Below the pieces are notes generated by a model. That model was not told the DNA's origin and searched no databases. It worked only from the letters and a program-made list of their open reading frames with translations. Of a stretch of 64,000 nt of DNA, positions 18,201-25,623 are shown piece by piece (position 1 is the first letter of the stretch; each line of letters begins with the position of its first letter). The stretch covers positions 1 to 64,000 of the forward strand of contig CAMZAM010000006.1 in assembly GCA_947304185.1 (NCBI GenBank). The letters are read 5' to 3'. The translations under genes and the position numbers were made by a program. Source of the stretch: an uncultured Bacteroidales bacterium (GTDB taxonomy: Bacteria; Bacteroidota; Bacteroidia; Bacteroidales; F082).

Positions 18201-18667
18201 TCTACTATAAGGTGTCGTCGGAAAACAACTTTGATAAGCTGTTTTTCAAGATCGACGGTATGGAGAAGAATAACTGGTCGGGTGAGATAAGCTGGCAAAA
18301 GGCAACATACACCTTGACACCTGGTGATCATGAACTTAGATGGGAATACCGCAAAGATGTGTCAATGTCGACTGGCGACGACTGCGCATGGATCGACAAC
18401 GTGGTGTTTCCGCCTTCGACAATCATCACAAGCGTTGAAACAGTGGTCGAAAAGAACGTGGAAATGTACCCTAACCCGATGAACGACGTGCTGAACATCG
18501 ACCTCGGTGACAGCCAGTCGGATGTGGTGATTTTCAACAGCCTCGGACAGGTCGTGAGACGCTATGATAACATGTCAGGTGAGATGCAAATCAACGTCGA
18601 AGACCTTAAATCCGGTATGTATTTCGTGAAAATTGGTACAGAAATCACTAAAGTTATAAAAAGATAA
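15290..18667 (+). CDS. Gingipain-like C25 cysteine peptidase with T9SS sorting domain
   Basis: Secreted protein of 1125 residues. A signal peptide ends VFAQ near residue 20. A propeptide-like region of about 170 residues precedes the catalytic domain (NYDVLIITDAQYVDSYAEYCDYY from about 207). The candidate catalytic dyad is His449 in HHNGHANSS and Cys484 in SQGCDCGAF, matching the C25 pattern C-x-x-G-x-F. Ig-like domains follow from about 585 to 900, then a jelly-roll, cleaved-adhesin-type domain (FDGFETGDLSAFPW to DDCAWIDNVVF, about 905-1045). A type A T9SS sorting domain ends the protein (MYPNPMNDVLNI, MYFVKIG). It probably degrades extracellular protein at the cell surface. P1 preference (Arg or Lys) cannot be predicted. 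The gene ends in a repeat shared with pssA. Confidence 0.93.
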   Translation: MKKLTFFVLLSLMSVFVFAQTVEMTYHFDNPKVTTLRGYQQISFEGCMQTALAGNPTLPYQMVSLVLPQGTEAESIEVELSDFQEVEGNISLFPYQPSRTVGDNEKRDLIVNEAIYASKGVYPAENHGVVTTQYKNGYGFANAAFTPVQYIPSEGKVMYARTANVRVNTKTSKADHSDMLWGTEEIKNTVRRLAQNPEMVDTYNTQGREVTNYDVLIITDAQYVDSYAEYCDYYNSIGMRNRIATTADIYATMTGVDNQDKIRNYIIQEYQNNGILMVVLGGDVNIVPYRGFYCYVISGGGNQESSNIPADLYYSGLDGTWNDNGDGRWGEPGEDDLYPEIGVSRMSFQNNTDLANMIHKTLMYQQNPVMGEFHKVILAGEHLYDNPLSNGSDYLELLIGLHDDNGYTTLGYPASYDYTRLYEEEGTWSGSALKQAINAGTSYVHHNGHANSSYVAGWYGISNDDFSGANGTTHNYTFFHSQGCDCGAFDESCILEKMVKIENFAVAVIGNSRYGWFNEGQTEGPGTHLEREMTDAQWGDRVGWLSMAHAIGKCATAPWVTAPGQWEEGALRWNFYDMNVLGDGVVNVWLDEPMTALVEAPAQVVVGTQSIDVTVTDEDGNGLMNYRCLIFMDGEVIAMGATDENGVAELEFEGGLQNVGTMIMKVQGVNSYPIDVEMMAVPSDTPYVVYESYTLNGGTHLEYNGNYSFNMVLKNVGSVNANNVTATIACDSEYVTFNETTVTLGDVAGSQSVTLDNAFAFTVSDNVPDNTVVRFDITCTDGTDTWESHFNTRIYAPLFDMVSFVVDVPGDILNPGDSGVVHFTLQNKGGAAAPAAMFRIYNSHEVISLPTTEWTYDEIAAGSEFTADMNFTLGADAEYGALYQLFYAAYYGHYVANGTFYITVGQSFDGFETGDLSAFPWQYPSIIYAWEVTTQNPYEGQYCAKSTSISDGETSSIYINIHVGTESEMSFYYKVSSENNFDKLFFKIDGMEKNNWSGEISWQKATYTLTPGDHELRWEYRKDVSMSTGDDCAWIDNVVFPPSTIITSVETVVEKNVEMYPNPMNDVLNIDLGDSQSDVVIFNSLGQVVRRYDNMSGEMQINVEDLKSGMYFVKIGTEITKVIKR

Positions 18668-18671
18668 CTAA

Positions 18672-18809
18672 CGTCATTTCGACTGACCGTAGGGAGCGGA
18701 GAAATCCTCTTTAAGAATAATCATTATGTTTTTACTATAATTTAATGATTTCGCTCAAAGAGGATTTCTCCATTTCGTTTCATTTCATTTCACTTCAGTC
18801 GAAATGACG
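18672..18809. repeat. ATTTCGA-type long inverted repeat, copy 2
   Basis: Starts CGTCATTTCGACTGACCG and ends CAGTCGAAATGACG, with internal AGAGGATTTCTCC pairing to GGAGAAATCCTCT. It occupies the whole gap between convergent genes and touches the pssA stop codon at 18810. A bidirectional terminator role is plausible. Confidence 0.85.
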
Positions 18810-19520
18810 CTAACCCCGGTAGCAAACCACCGATAACAGCATATAGAACAGGAAAATAAACGGCAATGCCACCCAGTGAAGGATGACGACCGCTACTATG
18901 GCGAATATCACTACAAAGTAACGAAGGATGTTCTCCTTGAATCGTAATGTCTTGATTTTAAACGAGAAAAACGGCACCTCGCTGACCATGAGCCAGCTGA
19001 AGATGACGACCATTGCCAACAAAAAATAAGGGCTTGCCACGATGCTGTATAACAAACCGTTGTGGTCTATCCGCATCATCATGAACGGTAACGACGCTAT
19101 GAACAATCCCACCGCCGGCACCGGAAGTCCGATGAACGACGAGGTCTGACGTGTGTCGAGGTTGAACTTCGCGAGACGCACTGCCGCAAAAGCTGCCAAG
19201 ATAAAGGCCAAAACAGGAAATATATTGAAGTTGTGAATCCACCAGCCGATGCCTGTTCTGCTCAAAAACCATGCCACGATGAACGATGGCGCCACACCGA
19301 ACGACACCACGTCGGACAACGAGTCGAGCTCAGCACCTATAGGCGATTTCGCGTCAAGCAGACGGGCCGCGAAGCCGTCGAGGAAGTCAAAGACAGCGGC
19401 GACAAAAATCATGGACGCTGCCCATAGAAGACGGTTGTGGCATAGGAAAAGTATTGACACACAGCCACTTATAAGATTACAGCATGTGATGGCATTGGGG
19501 ATGTGCTTGGTGATTTTCAT
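18810..19520 (-). CDS. pssA: CDP-diacylglycerol-serine O-phosphatidyltransferase
   Basis: Membrane enzyme of 236 residues that makes phosphatidylserine, the precursor of phosphatidylethanolamine. The CDP-alcohol phosphatidyltransferase signature is complete: DFLDGFAARLLDAKSPIGAELDSLSD, with the D-G-x2-A-R-x8-G-x3-D-x3-D residues from about 46 to 69. An N-terminal IPNAITCCNLISGC start and about six to seven further hydrophobic helices agree with PssA of Bacteroidota and Firmicutes type. A -7 box lies 15 bases upstream of the ATG. The stop codon directly abuts a dispersed inverted repeat. Confidence 0.93.
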   Translation of the reverse strand: MKITKHIPNAITCCNLISGCVSILFLCHNRLLWAASMIFVAAVFDFLDGFAARLLDAKSPIGAELDSLSDVVSFGVAPSFIVAWFLSRTGIGWWIHNFNIFPVLAFILAAFAAVRLAKFNLDTRQTSSFIGLPVPAVGLFIASLPFMMMRIDHNGLLYSIVASPYFLLAMVVIFSWLMVSEVPFFSFKIKTLRFKENILRYFVVIFAIVAVVILHWVALPFIFLFYMLLSVVCYRG

Positions 19521-19534
19521 GACTCAAATTTTTG

Positions 19535-19542
19535 CAAAGTTA
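19535..19542 (-). promoter_or_regulatory. -7 box TAACTTTG of pssA
   Basis: Consensus TAnnTTTG, 15 bases from ATG 19520. Confidence 0.7.
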
Positions 19543-19550
19543 GTAATTTT

Positions 19551-20459
19551 TTATTTCTGACGATATGAATTTGGCGTGCATCCTGTGCGTAGCTTGAAAT
19601 ATTTATAGAAAAATGAATTGTTAGGGAAGTTTAGCTGGTCGGCTATCTCCTTGACACTCAGGTCGCTATGGCGCAATAGATGTTGTGCCTCGAGAATCAC
19701 ATATTTGTCGATGATCTCAGGCGCCGAGAAGCCGCTCACGTTTTTCACAATCTGTGAAAGATATTTCGACGAGATGCAAAGCTTGTCGGCGTAGAAACTC
19801 ACCGAACGCTCCTTGCTGTGGTGTTTCTCAACCAACTCGATAAACGTCTCAAACACCTTCTTGTGCCGTGATGAAGTCTTATCGTTATTTTCCTCTTCAG
19901 CGTCGAGACGTTTTTTCAGCATGCCGCCGATGAGATAAAATATCGAGGTGAGCAGATAGCCGATGCTGTCGTTGCGGTATTCCGAATCGGTATTTATCAC
20001 ATTATCAATGAGATGTAAGTATTGTGTCGCTATGTTGACCCCCTCCGGAGATATCTCCATGATAGGACTCTTAAGCATACTGATGGCATCGATGTAAATC
20101 TTATTCAAGTCGGAACTGAGCCTATTCATATACTGCGGTGACACCGCAAGAATCGTCATCTCCACAAGCTCATCGGGATCGAAAGGCTCCAGCTGAATGA
20201 TGTTATTCGGTATGTTGACTATCAACATGCCATCGTGAATCTCATATTCGGTGAGATTGATTGTGCATTTGAAATGTCCTTTCCTGCAATATCCTGCAAT
20301 AAAACCATCGATGCGACTCGGGAACCTCAGCAATCTCAAGTCAACGTCGTTGGTCTGTCTCGCAAGGATGAAGTCATCGTCTATGCTGACGATGTCGTCC
20401 TTCAGGAAAAACTCTTTTACCTTCGAAAGAGAGAATCTGTTGTATGACTTATTATCCAC
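19551..20459 (-). CDS. AraC family transcriptional regulator
   Basis: Protein of about 302 residues. The C-terminal 100 residues hold the two helix-turn-helix units of the AraC/XylS family (KLCISSKYLSQIVKNVSGFSAPEIIDKYVILEAQHLLRHSDLSVKEIADQLNFP... ending FYKYFKLRTGCTPNSYRQK). The N-terminal 180 residues are a cupin-like sensor region of unknown ligand. The start is uncertain: no ATG occurs near the beginning, and an in-frame TTG at 20480 is part of the gene's own -7 box. GTG 20459 is therefore preferred. It is transcribed away from the TolC/HlyD/permease operon and probably regulates it and itself through the repeats in the intergenic region. Confidence 0.85.
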   Translation of the reverse strand: MDNKSYNRFSLSKVKEFFLKDDIVSIDDDFILARQTNDVDLRLLRFPSRIDGFIAGYCRKGHFKCTINLTEYEIHDGMLIVNIPNNIIQLEPFDPDELVEMTILAVSPQYMNRLSSDLNKIYIDAISMLKSPIMEISPEGVNIATQYLHLIDNVINTDSEYRNDSIGYLLTSIFYLIGGMLKKRLDAEEENNDKTSSRHKKVFETFIELVEKHHSKERSVSFYADKLCISSKYLSQIVKNVSGFSAPEIIDKYVILEAQHLLRHSDLSVKEIADQLNFPNNSFFYKYFKLRTGCTPNSYRQK

Positions 20460-20477
20460 TTTAGTAGTAATTTTCGA

Positions 20478-20485
20478 CAAAAGTA
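20478..20485 (-). promoter_or_regulatory. -7 box TACTTTTG of the araC-type gene
   Basis: TAnnTTTG on the minus strand. It coincides with an in-frame TTG that might be mistaken for a start codon. Confidence 0.65.
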
Positions 20486-20509
20486 TACTATTTTTTTGAA
20501 ATATACTAT
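20484..20509. promoter_or_regulatory. Direct repeat TATACTAT x2, candidate regulator binding site
   Basis: TATACTAT occurs at 20484-20491 and again at 20502-20509, 18 bases apart. The pair overlaps the AraC gene promoter and lies in the divergent region ahead of the efflux operon. Direct half-sites less than two helical turns apart suit an AraC-type dimer. This is inferred from position only. Confidence 0.45.
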
Positions 20510-20633
20510 AAAAACTTTCAAAAATTCGACTTTTAGATATTTTTTAGTCAAAAATAGACCTTTACAAATATTGAAATGTGTTGTTATTTTGCAGCTCGAA
20601 ATGACGATTCAAAAATTGAAAAATATTTTAAAA

Positions 20634-22133
20634 ATGAGAATAAAACACTTAACTCTTTTAATCTTGATTTGGGTAACCGCCATTACCGCTGCCGCTCAGC
20701 GTGTAGTGACGTTGCAGGACTGCCGCGACATGGCGCTTGAGAACAACAAGAATCTCAGGATTTCGCAGGAGAAGGTCAACATGGCAAACTACGATAAAAA
20801 GATAGCTTTTGCCAACTACCTGCCGACGATATCGGCGCAAGGCACCTACATGCACAACGAGAAGCAGATTCAGCTGCTGAGCGATGAGAAACTCAATGCC
20901 ATCAGCACTGTGGGGAGCACCCTTCAGGGTGACGTCAACGGCTACATCGACCCGATAATACAGAATCTGATGCAAAACCCTATGGTGTATCAGATTATCA
21001 TGAACAGCCCTGAGCTTCAGGCACTTATACAGGATCTGCATAACATCGGGGCATTCGAAACGCTCGACGCGATAGGCGAGGAGGTGGCAAAGAACTTCAC
21101 CCTCGACACACGTAACGTCTACGCAGGTATGATAACGGTGATGGAGCCAGTGTATGCTGGCGGTAAGATTCGTGCCTATAACAAGATGGCACGTTATGCA
21201 CAAGATCTCGCCGAGATGCAGCTCACTACCGAGCAACAGGAGATAATAGTAACGACGGATAAGGCCTATTGGCAGATAGTGTCGTTGGCCAACAAGCAGA
21301 AACTCACTGAAAACTACGTCGAGTTGCTCCGCACCATGAGCGACAATGTCGACAAGCTTGTGGCTGAAGGTATGGCTACCAACGCCGACAAGCTATCCGT
21401 GAAGGTGAAACTTAACGATGCCGAGCTGACGCTGGTGAGGGTGCAGAACGGTGTGGCGCTGTCGAAGATGCTGCTCTGCCAAAGCTGTGGGCTGCCTCTC
21501 GACACTGAGCTGATACTCGAAGACGAGAACCTCGAAGATGTGGCAATGCCAGTGTATACTACCGAATACACTGAAGACGACATCATAAACAACCGTCCCG
21601 AGCTGCAGAGCTTAGAACTGGCGACGAAGATATATAATAAAAAGGTGAACATAGCGCGCGCCGACTTCCTGCCTACAGTGGCGGTGTTCGGCAATTATAT
21701 CGTCACCAACCCTTCGATGTTTAACGGATTCGAGAACGAGTTTCATGGGTTTTATAACTTCGGCGTGGTAGCCAAGGTGCCGCTGTTCCACTTCGGCGAA
21801 GGCTACAACAAGGTACGTAAAGCCAAGGCAGAGGCTATGATAACACAGCTGAAACTCGAAGATACCAAAGAGCTCGTGATGCTGCAGGTCAGTCAGTATG
21901 AGAAACAGATCAAAGAGGCCGAGTCGAGGCTGCAGATGACCACTGAGAAGATGTCGGATGCCGAGGAAAACCTGAGGATGGCGACGGTGGGTTTCAACGA
22001 GGGGATGATACCGTCATCGACACTCGAGGCTGCACAGACGGCATGGATGCAGGCTCATTCGGAATATATCGATGCCAAGATCGATGTTATAATGGCTAAC
22101 ACTTATCTTAAAAAAGCAGTTGGAAATCTATAG
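20634..22133 (+). CDS. TolC-family outer membrane efflux protein
   Basis: Outer-membrane channel of about 499 residues. The start at ATG 20634 gives a clean signal peptide (MRIKHLTLLILIWVTAITAAAQ); the longer in-frame starts at 20496 and 20601 do not. The body shows the long coiled helices of the OEP family and the typical opening VVTLQDCRDMALENNKNLRISQEKVNMANYDKKIAFANYLPTIS, written here in parts only: VTLQDCRDMALENN near residue 26 and AFANYLPTIS near 55. A second repeat half begins RPELQSLELATKIYNKKV. It is the first gene of an export operon with HlyD and two permease genes. Confidence 0.92.
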   Translation: MRIKHLTLLILIWVTAITAAAQRVVTLQDCRDMALENNKNLRISQEKVNMANYDKKIAFANYLPTISAQGTYMHNEKQIQLLSDEKLNAISTVGSTLQGDVNGYIDPIIQNLMQNPMVYQIIMNSPELQALIQDLHNIGAFETLDAIGEEVAKNFTLDTRNVYAGMITVMEPVYAGGKIRAYNKMARYAQDLAEMQLTTEQQEIIVTTDKAYWQIVSLANKQKLTENYVELLRTMSDNVDKLVAEGMATNADKLSVKVKLNDAELTLVRVQNGVALSKMLLCQSCGLPLDTELILEDENLEDVAMPVYTTEYTEDDIINNRPELQSLELATKIYNKKVNIARADFLPTVAVFGNYIVTNPSMFNGFENEFHGFYNFGVVAKVPLFHFGEGYNKVRKAKAEAMITQLKLEDTKELVMLQVSQYEKQIKEAESRLQMTTEKMSDAEENLRMATVGFNEGMIPSSTLEAAQTAWMQAHSEYIDAKIDVIMANTYLKKAVGNL

Positions 22134-22160
22134 GTTATTGAATTATAAAGTTTTAATTAT

Positions 22161-23165
22161 ATGGCAACAGAAAAAACTCAAAGAATTAACACTATCATCG
22201 CGTTGGCGGTGTTAGGATTGGTCGTGGCTACCGTATGTGTCATAGGCTCACTCACTTACGGTAAGACTAACGAGATAATGCAGGGTCAGATGGAGACCAC
22301 CGAATATCGTGTCTCAAGCAAGATACCGGGCCGTATCATGGAGTTCAGGGTGAAAGAAGGCGACAAGGTGAAAGCCGGCGACACCCTTGCTATCATCGAG
22401 GCTCCTGAGGTGAAGGCTAAGAAAGCGCAGGCCGAGGCCGTGAAGACGGCGGCGGTGGCTTTGAACGACAAGGCCGAGGCCGGAGCACGCGAAGAACAGA
22501 TACAAGGTGCCTACGAGCTGTGGCAGAAAGCTAAGGTGAACCGCGACATCTGGGAGAAGTCGTTCAAACGTGTGTCGAACCTATATAAAGAAGGTGTCGT
22601 GAGCGAACAGAAATACGACGAGACCAAGGCGCAGTACGACGCCGCCATCGCCACCGAGAAAGCGGCGAAGTCACAGTACGACATGGCGGTGAAGGGCGCT
22701 CAGAAAGAAGACAAGGCGATGGCGGCGGCTAAGGTAGAACAGGCTAAAGGCGTCGTCGAAGAAGTCGACTCTTACATCAGCGAGACGATACTCCTGGCCT
22801 ACGCCGACGGTGAGGTGACAGACATCTTTCCGCATATCGGTGAGCTCGTCGGTACCGGCGCGCCTATCATGAATATCGCGATGATGGACGACATGTGGGC
22901 CACATTCAACGTTCGTGAAGACCATCTTAAGAACCTACCTCTCGGAAGTCAGTTCACAGCTGAGTTTCCTGCCCTCGGATCATCGGTGGTGATGGAAGTG
23001 ACATATATGAAAGACCGTGGCGATTTCGCTGCGTGGAAGGCTACCAAGCAGACGGGACAATATGACCTCAAGACCTTCGAGGTGCGTGCTGTACCTACCG
23101 CTAAGGTCGAGGGCTTACGTCCTGGCATGACTGTCATTTACAGAGTGGGTGAAGATAAGAAATGA
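22161..23165 (+). CDS. HlyD-family membrane fusion (periplasmic adaptor) protein
   Basis: Protein of 334 residues. One N-terminal membrane helix (about 11-30) is followed by a biotinyl-lipoyl-like half motif (SSKIPGRIMEFRVKEGDKVKAGDTLAIIEAPEVKAKKAQ, around 52-90). A helical hairpin rich in Ala, Lys and Glu comes next, then the second lipoyl half (ILLAYADGEVTDIFPHIGELVGTGAPI) and a beta-barrel domain. It should bridge the inner-membrane permeases and TolC. It starts 27 bases after tolC and overlaps the next gene by four bases (ATGA). Confidence 0.92.
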   Translation: MATEKTQRINTIIALAVLGLVVATVCVIGSLTYGKTNEIMQGQMETTEYRVSSKIPGRIMEFRVKEGDKVKAGDTLAIIEAPEVKAKKAQAEAVKTAAVALNDKAEAGAREEQIQGAYELWQKAKVNRDIWEKSFKRVSNLYKEGVVSEQKYDETKAQYDAAIATEKAAKSQYDMAVKGAQKEDKAMAAAKVEQAKGVVEEVDSYISETILLAYADGEVTDIFPHIGELVGTGAPIMNIAMMDDMWATFNVREDHLKNLPLGSQFTAEFPALGSSVVMEVTYMKDRGDFAAWKATKQTGQYDLKTFEVRAVPTAKVEGLRPGMTVIYRVGEDKK

Positions 23166-24331
23166 AGGCGCTGAATCAGATATGGGCTATCGCGAAACGT
23201 GAGCAGAAACGCATGCTCCAGCGCGGCATCTACACCTTCTGTATGGTGCTGGCGCCTATCATCGCGTTTCTGTTCTTCACCACGCTGATGGGCGAGGGGC
23301 TGCCGTCAGATCTGCCTGCCGGCGTCGTCGATGAAGACAATACCGCTACCACACGTGAGGTGATACGTAACCTCGACGCGTTTCAGCAGACCAACATCAT
23401 CGAGCATTATCCCGATGTGGCGGCGGCGCGTAAGGCCATACAACAAGGCAAAATATACGCATTCTATTATATCCCGAAAGGCACCACGCAACTTGCGATA
23501 TCTGGCAAACAGCCTACGGTGTCGTTCTATACCGCTGCGTCGTATCTCATCCCGGCCTCGCTGGAGTACCGCGACATGAAGATGATGTCGGAATATGCTG
23601 CCGGAGGCGTCGGAAGAGCCACTTTATACGCCAAAGGATATACCGAAGATCAGGCGATGGCGGTGTTGCAGCCTATCAAAATGGAGATGCACGCCGTCAA
23701 CAACCCGTTACTGAATTATTCAGTTTACCTCTGCAACACCATGCTTCCGGGCATCATCATGCTGCTCATCATGCAGGTGTCGATTTACTCTATCTATGTC
23801 GAGTTGAAGGAGGAGACGTCCAAGGAATGGCTCGCCATGGCTGACAACGACATTGTGAAGGCCTTGGCCGGTAAGCTATTGCCGCAGATCGTCACATGGT
23901 CGCTGATGGGGTTGTTCTGTCTGTTCCTGCTCTATGGAGTGTGGAAGTTTCCGTTGAACAGCGGCATCTGGCCGATGATTCTCAATATGTTCTTGCTCAT
24001 CAACGCCTCGCTGGCGCTCGGCGTGTTTTTCTGCGGAGCGGTGCCGTCCCTACGTTGGGCTCTGAGTCTCGCAACGCTTTGGGGCGTGCTGTCGTTCCCA
24101 ATCTCAGGGTTCTCGTTCCCTCAAATGGCGTTCCCCGACACACTGAGAGGCCTGTCGTGGCTGTTCCCGCTGCGTCATTACTTCCTAATATATGTCGACC
24201 AGGCACTCAACGGACTGCCTCTCTATTATTCGTGGCTTAATATTGCCATACAGATAGCGTTTTTGGCATTGCCGATAATGGTTTTAAGCCGTCTGAAGAC
24301 GTTCCTGCTGGAATATCATTATACTCATTAA
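23162..24331 (+). CDS. ABC-2 type transporter permease 1 (YhhJ/YbhR-like)
   Basis: Membrane protein of 389 residues with the ABC-2 permease layout: one N-terminal helix (about 25-42), a large periplasmic loop (GVVDEDNTATTREVIRNLDAF ...), then five helices from about residue 195, with the inner-membrane signature WLAMADNDIVKALAGKLLPQ. It is translationally coupled to the HlyD gene. Relatives work with an ABC ATPase, but none is encoded in this operon. Confidence 0.88.
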   Translation: MKALNQIWAIAKREQKRMLQRGIYTFCMVLAPIIAFLFFTTLMGEGLPSDLPAGVVDEDNTATTREVIRNLDAFQQTNIIEHYPDVAAARKAIQQGKIYAFYYIPKGTTQLAISGKQPTVSFYTAASYLIPASLEYRDMKMMSEYAAGGVGRATLYAKGYTEDQAMAVLQPIKMEMHAVNNPLLNYSVYLCNTMLPGIIMLLIMQVSIYSIYVELKEETSKEWLAMADNDIVKALAGKLLPQIVTWSLMGLFCLFLLYGVWKFPLNSGIWPMILNMFLLINASLALGVFFCGAVPSLRWALSLATLWGVLSFPISGFSFPQMAFPDTLRGLSWLFPLRHYFLIYVDQALNGLPLYYSWLNIAIQIAFLALPIMVLSRLKTFLLEYHYTH

Positions 24332-24341
24332 GTTGTTGATT

Positions 24342-25508
24342 ATGAAATGGTTGAGAAATACAATTGAAGTCTGGACGTATGAGATGAAGTGCGCGTTGCT
24401 CGACGAGGGCGTGGTAGTGTTCTTCCTCGTGGTGCCTCTCTTATACCCGCTTCTTTACGCATATCTGTATAACAATGAGAGCGTGCGAGAGGTGCCTACC
24501 GTAGTGGTCGACAACAGCCATTCCACGTTGAGCCGTGAGTTTACACGTCGTGTCGATGCCTCAGCCGACGTGCAGATTATCTCGCATTGTCAGGATATGG
24601 AGGAAGCCAAGGAGATGATACATCATCGTGATGCATATTGTCTCATCTACATCCCGAAGGACTTCGCCAAAGATATCGCCGAACAACGTCAGACCGTGGT
24701 AGAGCTGTATTCCGATATGAGCGGACTACTTTATTACAAAGCCGTTTTAAGCAGCTGCACCGAGGTGTCGTTGGATATGAACAAGGAGATTAAGGCTCAG
24801 CTTATCCCGGGTGCCACCGACGAACAGATATCTGCATTTCAGTATCCTATTGATTATCAATATGTTCCAATGTTTAACACTCAAAGTGGTTTCGCAACTT
24901 TCTTGATTCCTGCTGTGCTGATAATGATCATACAGCAGACCATGGTTTTGGGTGTTGGCATGATGGCGGGTGAGGAGCGTGAGAAGGTGCGCAAACATAT
25001 CGCCCGGCCATATATCATAGGCAAAAATCCTATCGAGGTGCTGATTGGAAAATCGACGGTGATATTCACCATCTATGTCTTCGTGGCAGTATATCTGGTG
25101 TGTATAGTGCCTCTGTTGTTCAATCTTGTGCATATCTGGCGATGGCAGACTTTGTTGGCTTTCATGGTGCCTTATATCGCGGCATGTGTGTTTTTCAGCA
25201 TCTCCCTCTCGTCGATAGCGCACGACCGTGAGTCGTTCATCATTATGTTTGTGTTTCTCTCCATCCCGTTGTTGTTCGCCAGCGGAATATCATGGCCAGC
25301 CAGTAACATACCGATATTTTGGAAAGGATTCTCGTGGCTGTTCCCTTCAACATTCGGCATCAATGGATATGTGAGAATCACTGAAATGGGCGCTACGCTC
25401 GAGGATGTGCAGCATGAGCTTAATGCACTGTGGATTCAGACTTTCGTATATTTGGGAATATCGTATCTGGTATATAAGAGAACATACGGAAAGCAGCTGT
25501 GGGCTTGA
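24342..25508 (+). CDS. ABC-2 type transporter permease 2
   Basis: Protein of 388 residues, a paralogue of the preceding gene with the same one-plus-five helix layout and a periplasmic loop beginning VPTVVVDNSHSTLSREFTRRVDA. The cytoplasmic signature GEEREKVRKHIARPYIIGKNPIEVLIGK is around residue 210. ATG 24342 is preferred to the in-frame TTG at 24333. It probably forms a heterodimer with permease 1. An inverted repeat that could end transcription lies ten bases downstream. Confidence 0.88.
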   Translation: MKWLRNTIEVWTYEMKCALLDEGVVVFFLVVPLLYPLLYAYLYNNESVREVPTVVVDNSHSTLSREFTRRVDASADVQIISHCQDMEEAKEMIHHRDAYCLIYIPKDFAKDIAEQRQTVVELYSDMSGLLYYKAVLSSCTEVSLDMNKEIKAQLIPGATDEQISAFQYPIDYQYVPMFNTQSGFATFLIPAVLIMIIQQTMVLGVGMMAGEEREKVRKHIARPYIIGKNPIEVLIGKSTVIFTIYVFVAVYLVCIVPLLFNLVHIWRWQTLLAFMVPYIAACVFFSISLSSIAHDRESFIIMFVFLSIPLLFASGISWPASNIPIFWKGFSWLFPSTFGINGYVRITEMGATLEDVQHELNALWIQTFVYLGISYLVYKRTYGKQLWA

Positions 25509-25517
25509 TAGTTAAAA

Positions 25518-25569
25518 GAGAAAAGTTAAAGGTTAAAAGAGATGGGCAAAAAAACTTTTAACTTTTCTC
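25518..25569 (+). terminator. Inverted repeat after the efflux operon
   Basis: A 13-bp perfect stem pairs GAGAAAAGTTAAA (25518-25530) with TTTAACTTTTCTC (25557-25569), followed by a T-rich stretch. The 26-base loop is long for a classic terminator, so an alternative is a dispersed repeat of the GTTAAAAG type. Confidence 0.45.
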
Positions 25570-25592
25570 AATAGTCTTTTAACAAAAATTCG

Positions 25593-25600
25593 TATTTTTG
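25593..25600 (+). promoter_or_regulatory. -7 box TATTTTTG of the MMPL/polyprenyl synthase operon
   Basis: Consensus element 23 bases before ATG 25624. Confidence 0.7.
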
Positions 25601-25619
25601 CAGTTTGTATTAACTGCAA
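25598..25619. promoter_or_regulatory. Perfect 8-bp inverted repeat at the transcription start
   Basis: TTGCAGTT and AACTGCAA flank a 6-bp spacer. The left arm overlaps the end of the -7 box, and the right arm ends just before the ATG. It could be an operator or a 5' leader hairpin that hides the ribosome site. Confidence 0.4.
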
Positions 25620-25623
25620 TGTT

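Noticed and set aside
20478-20480. TTG start for the AraC gene
   Set aside because: This TTG is part of the -7 promoter box, so it would not be in the transcript. The GTG at 20459 is more likely. The same trap occurs at 12957, 46329 and 45103.
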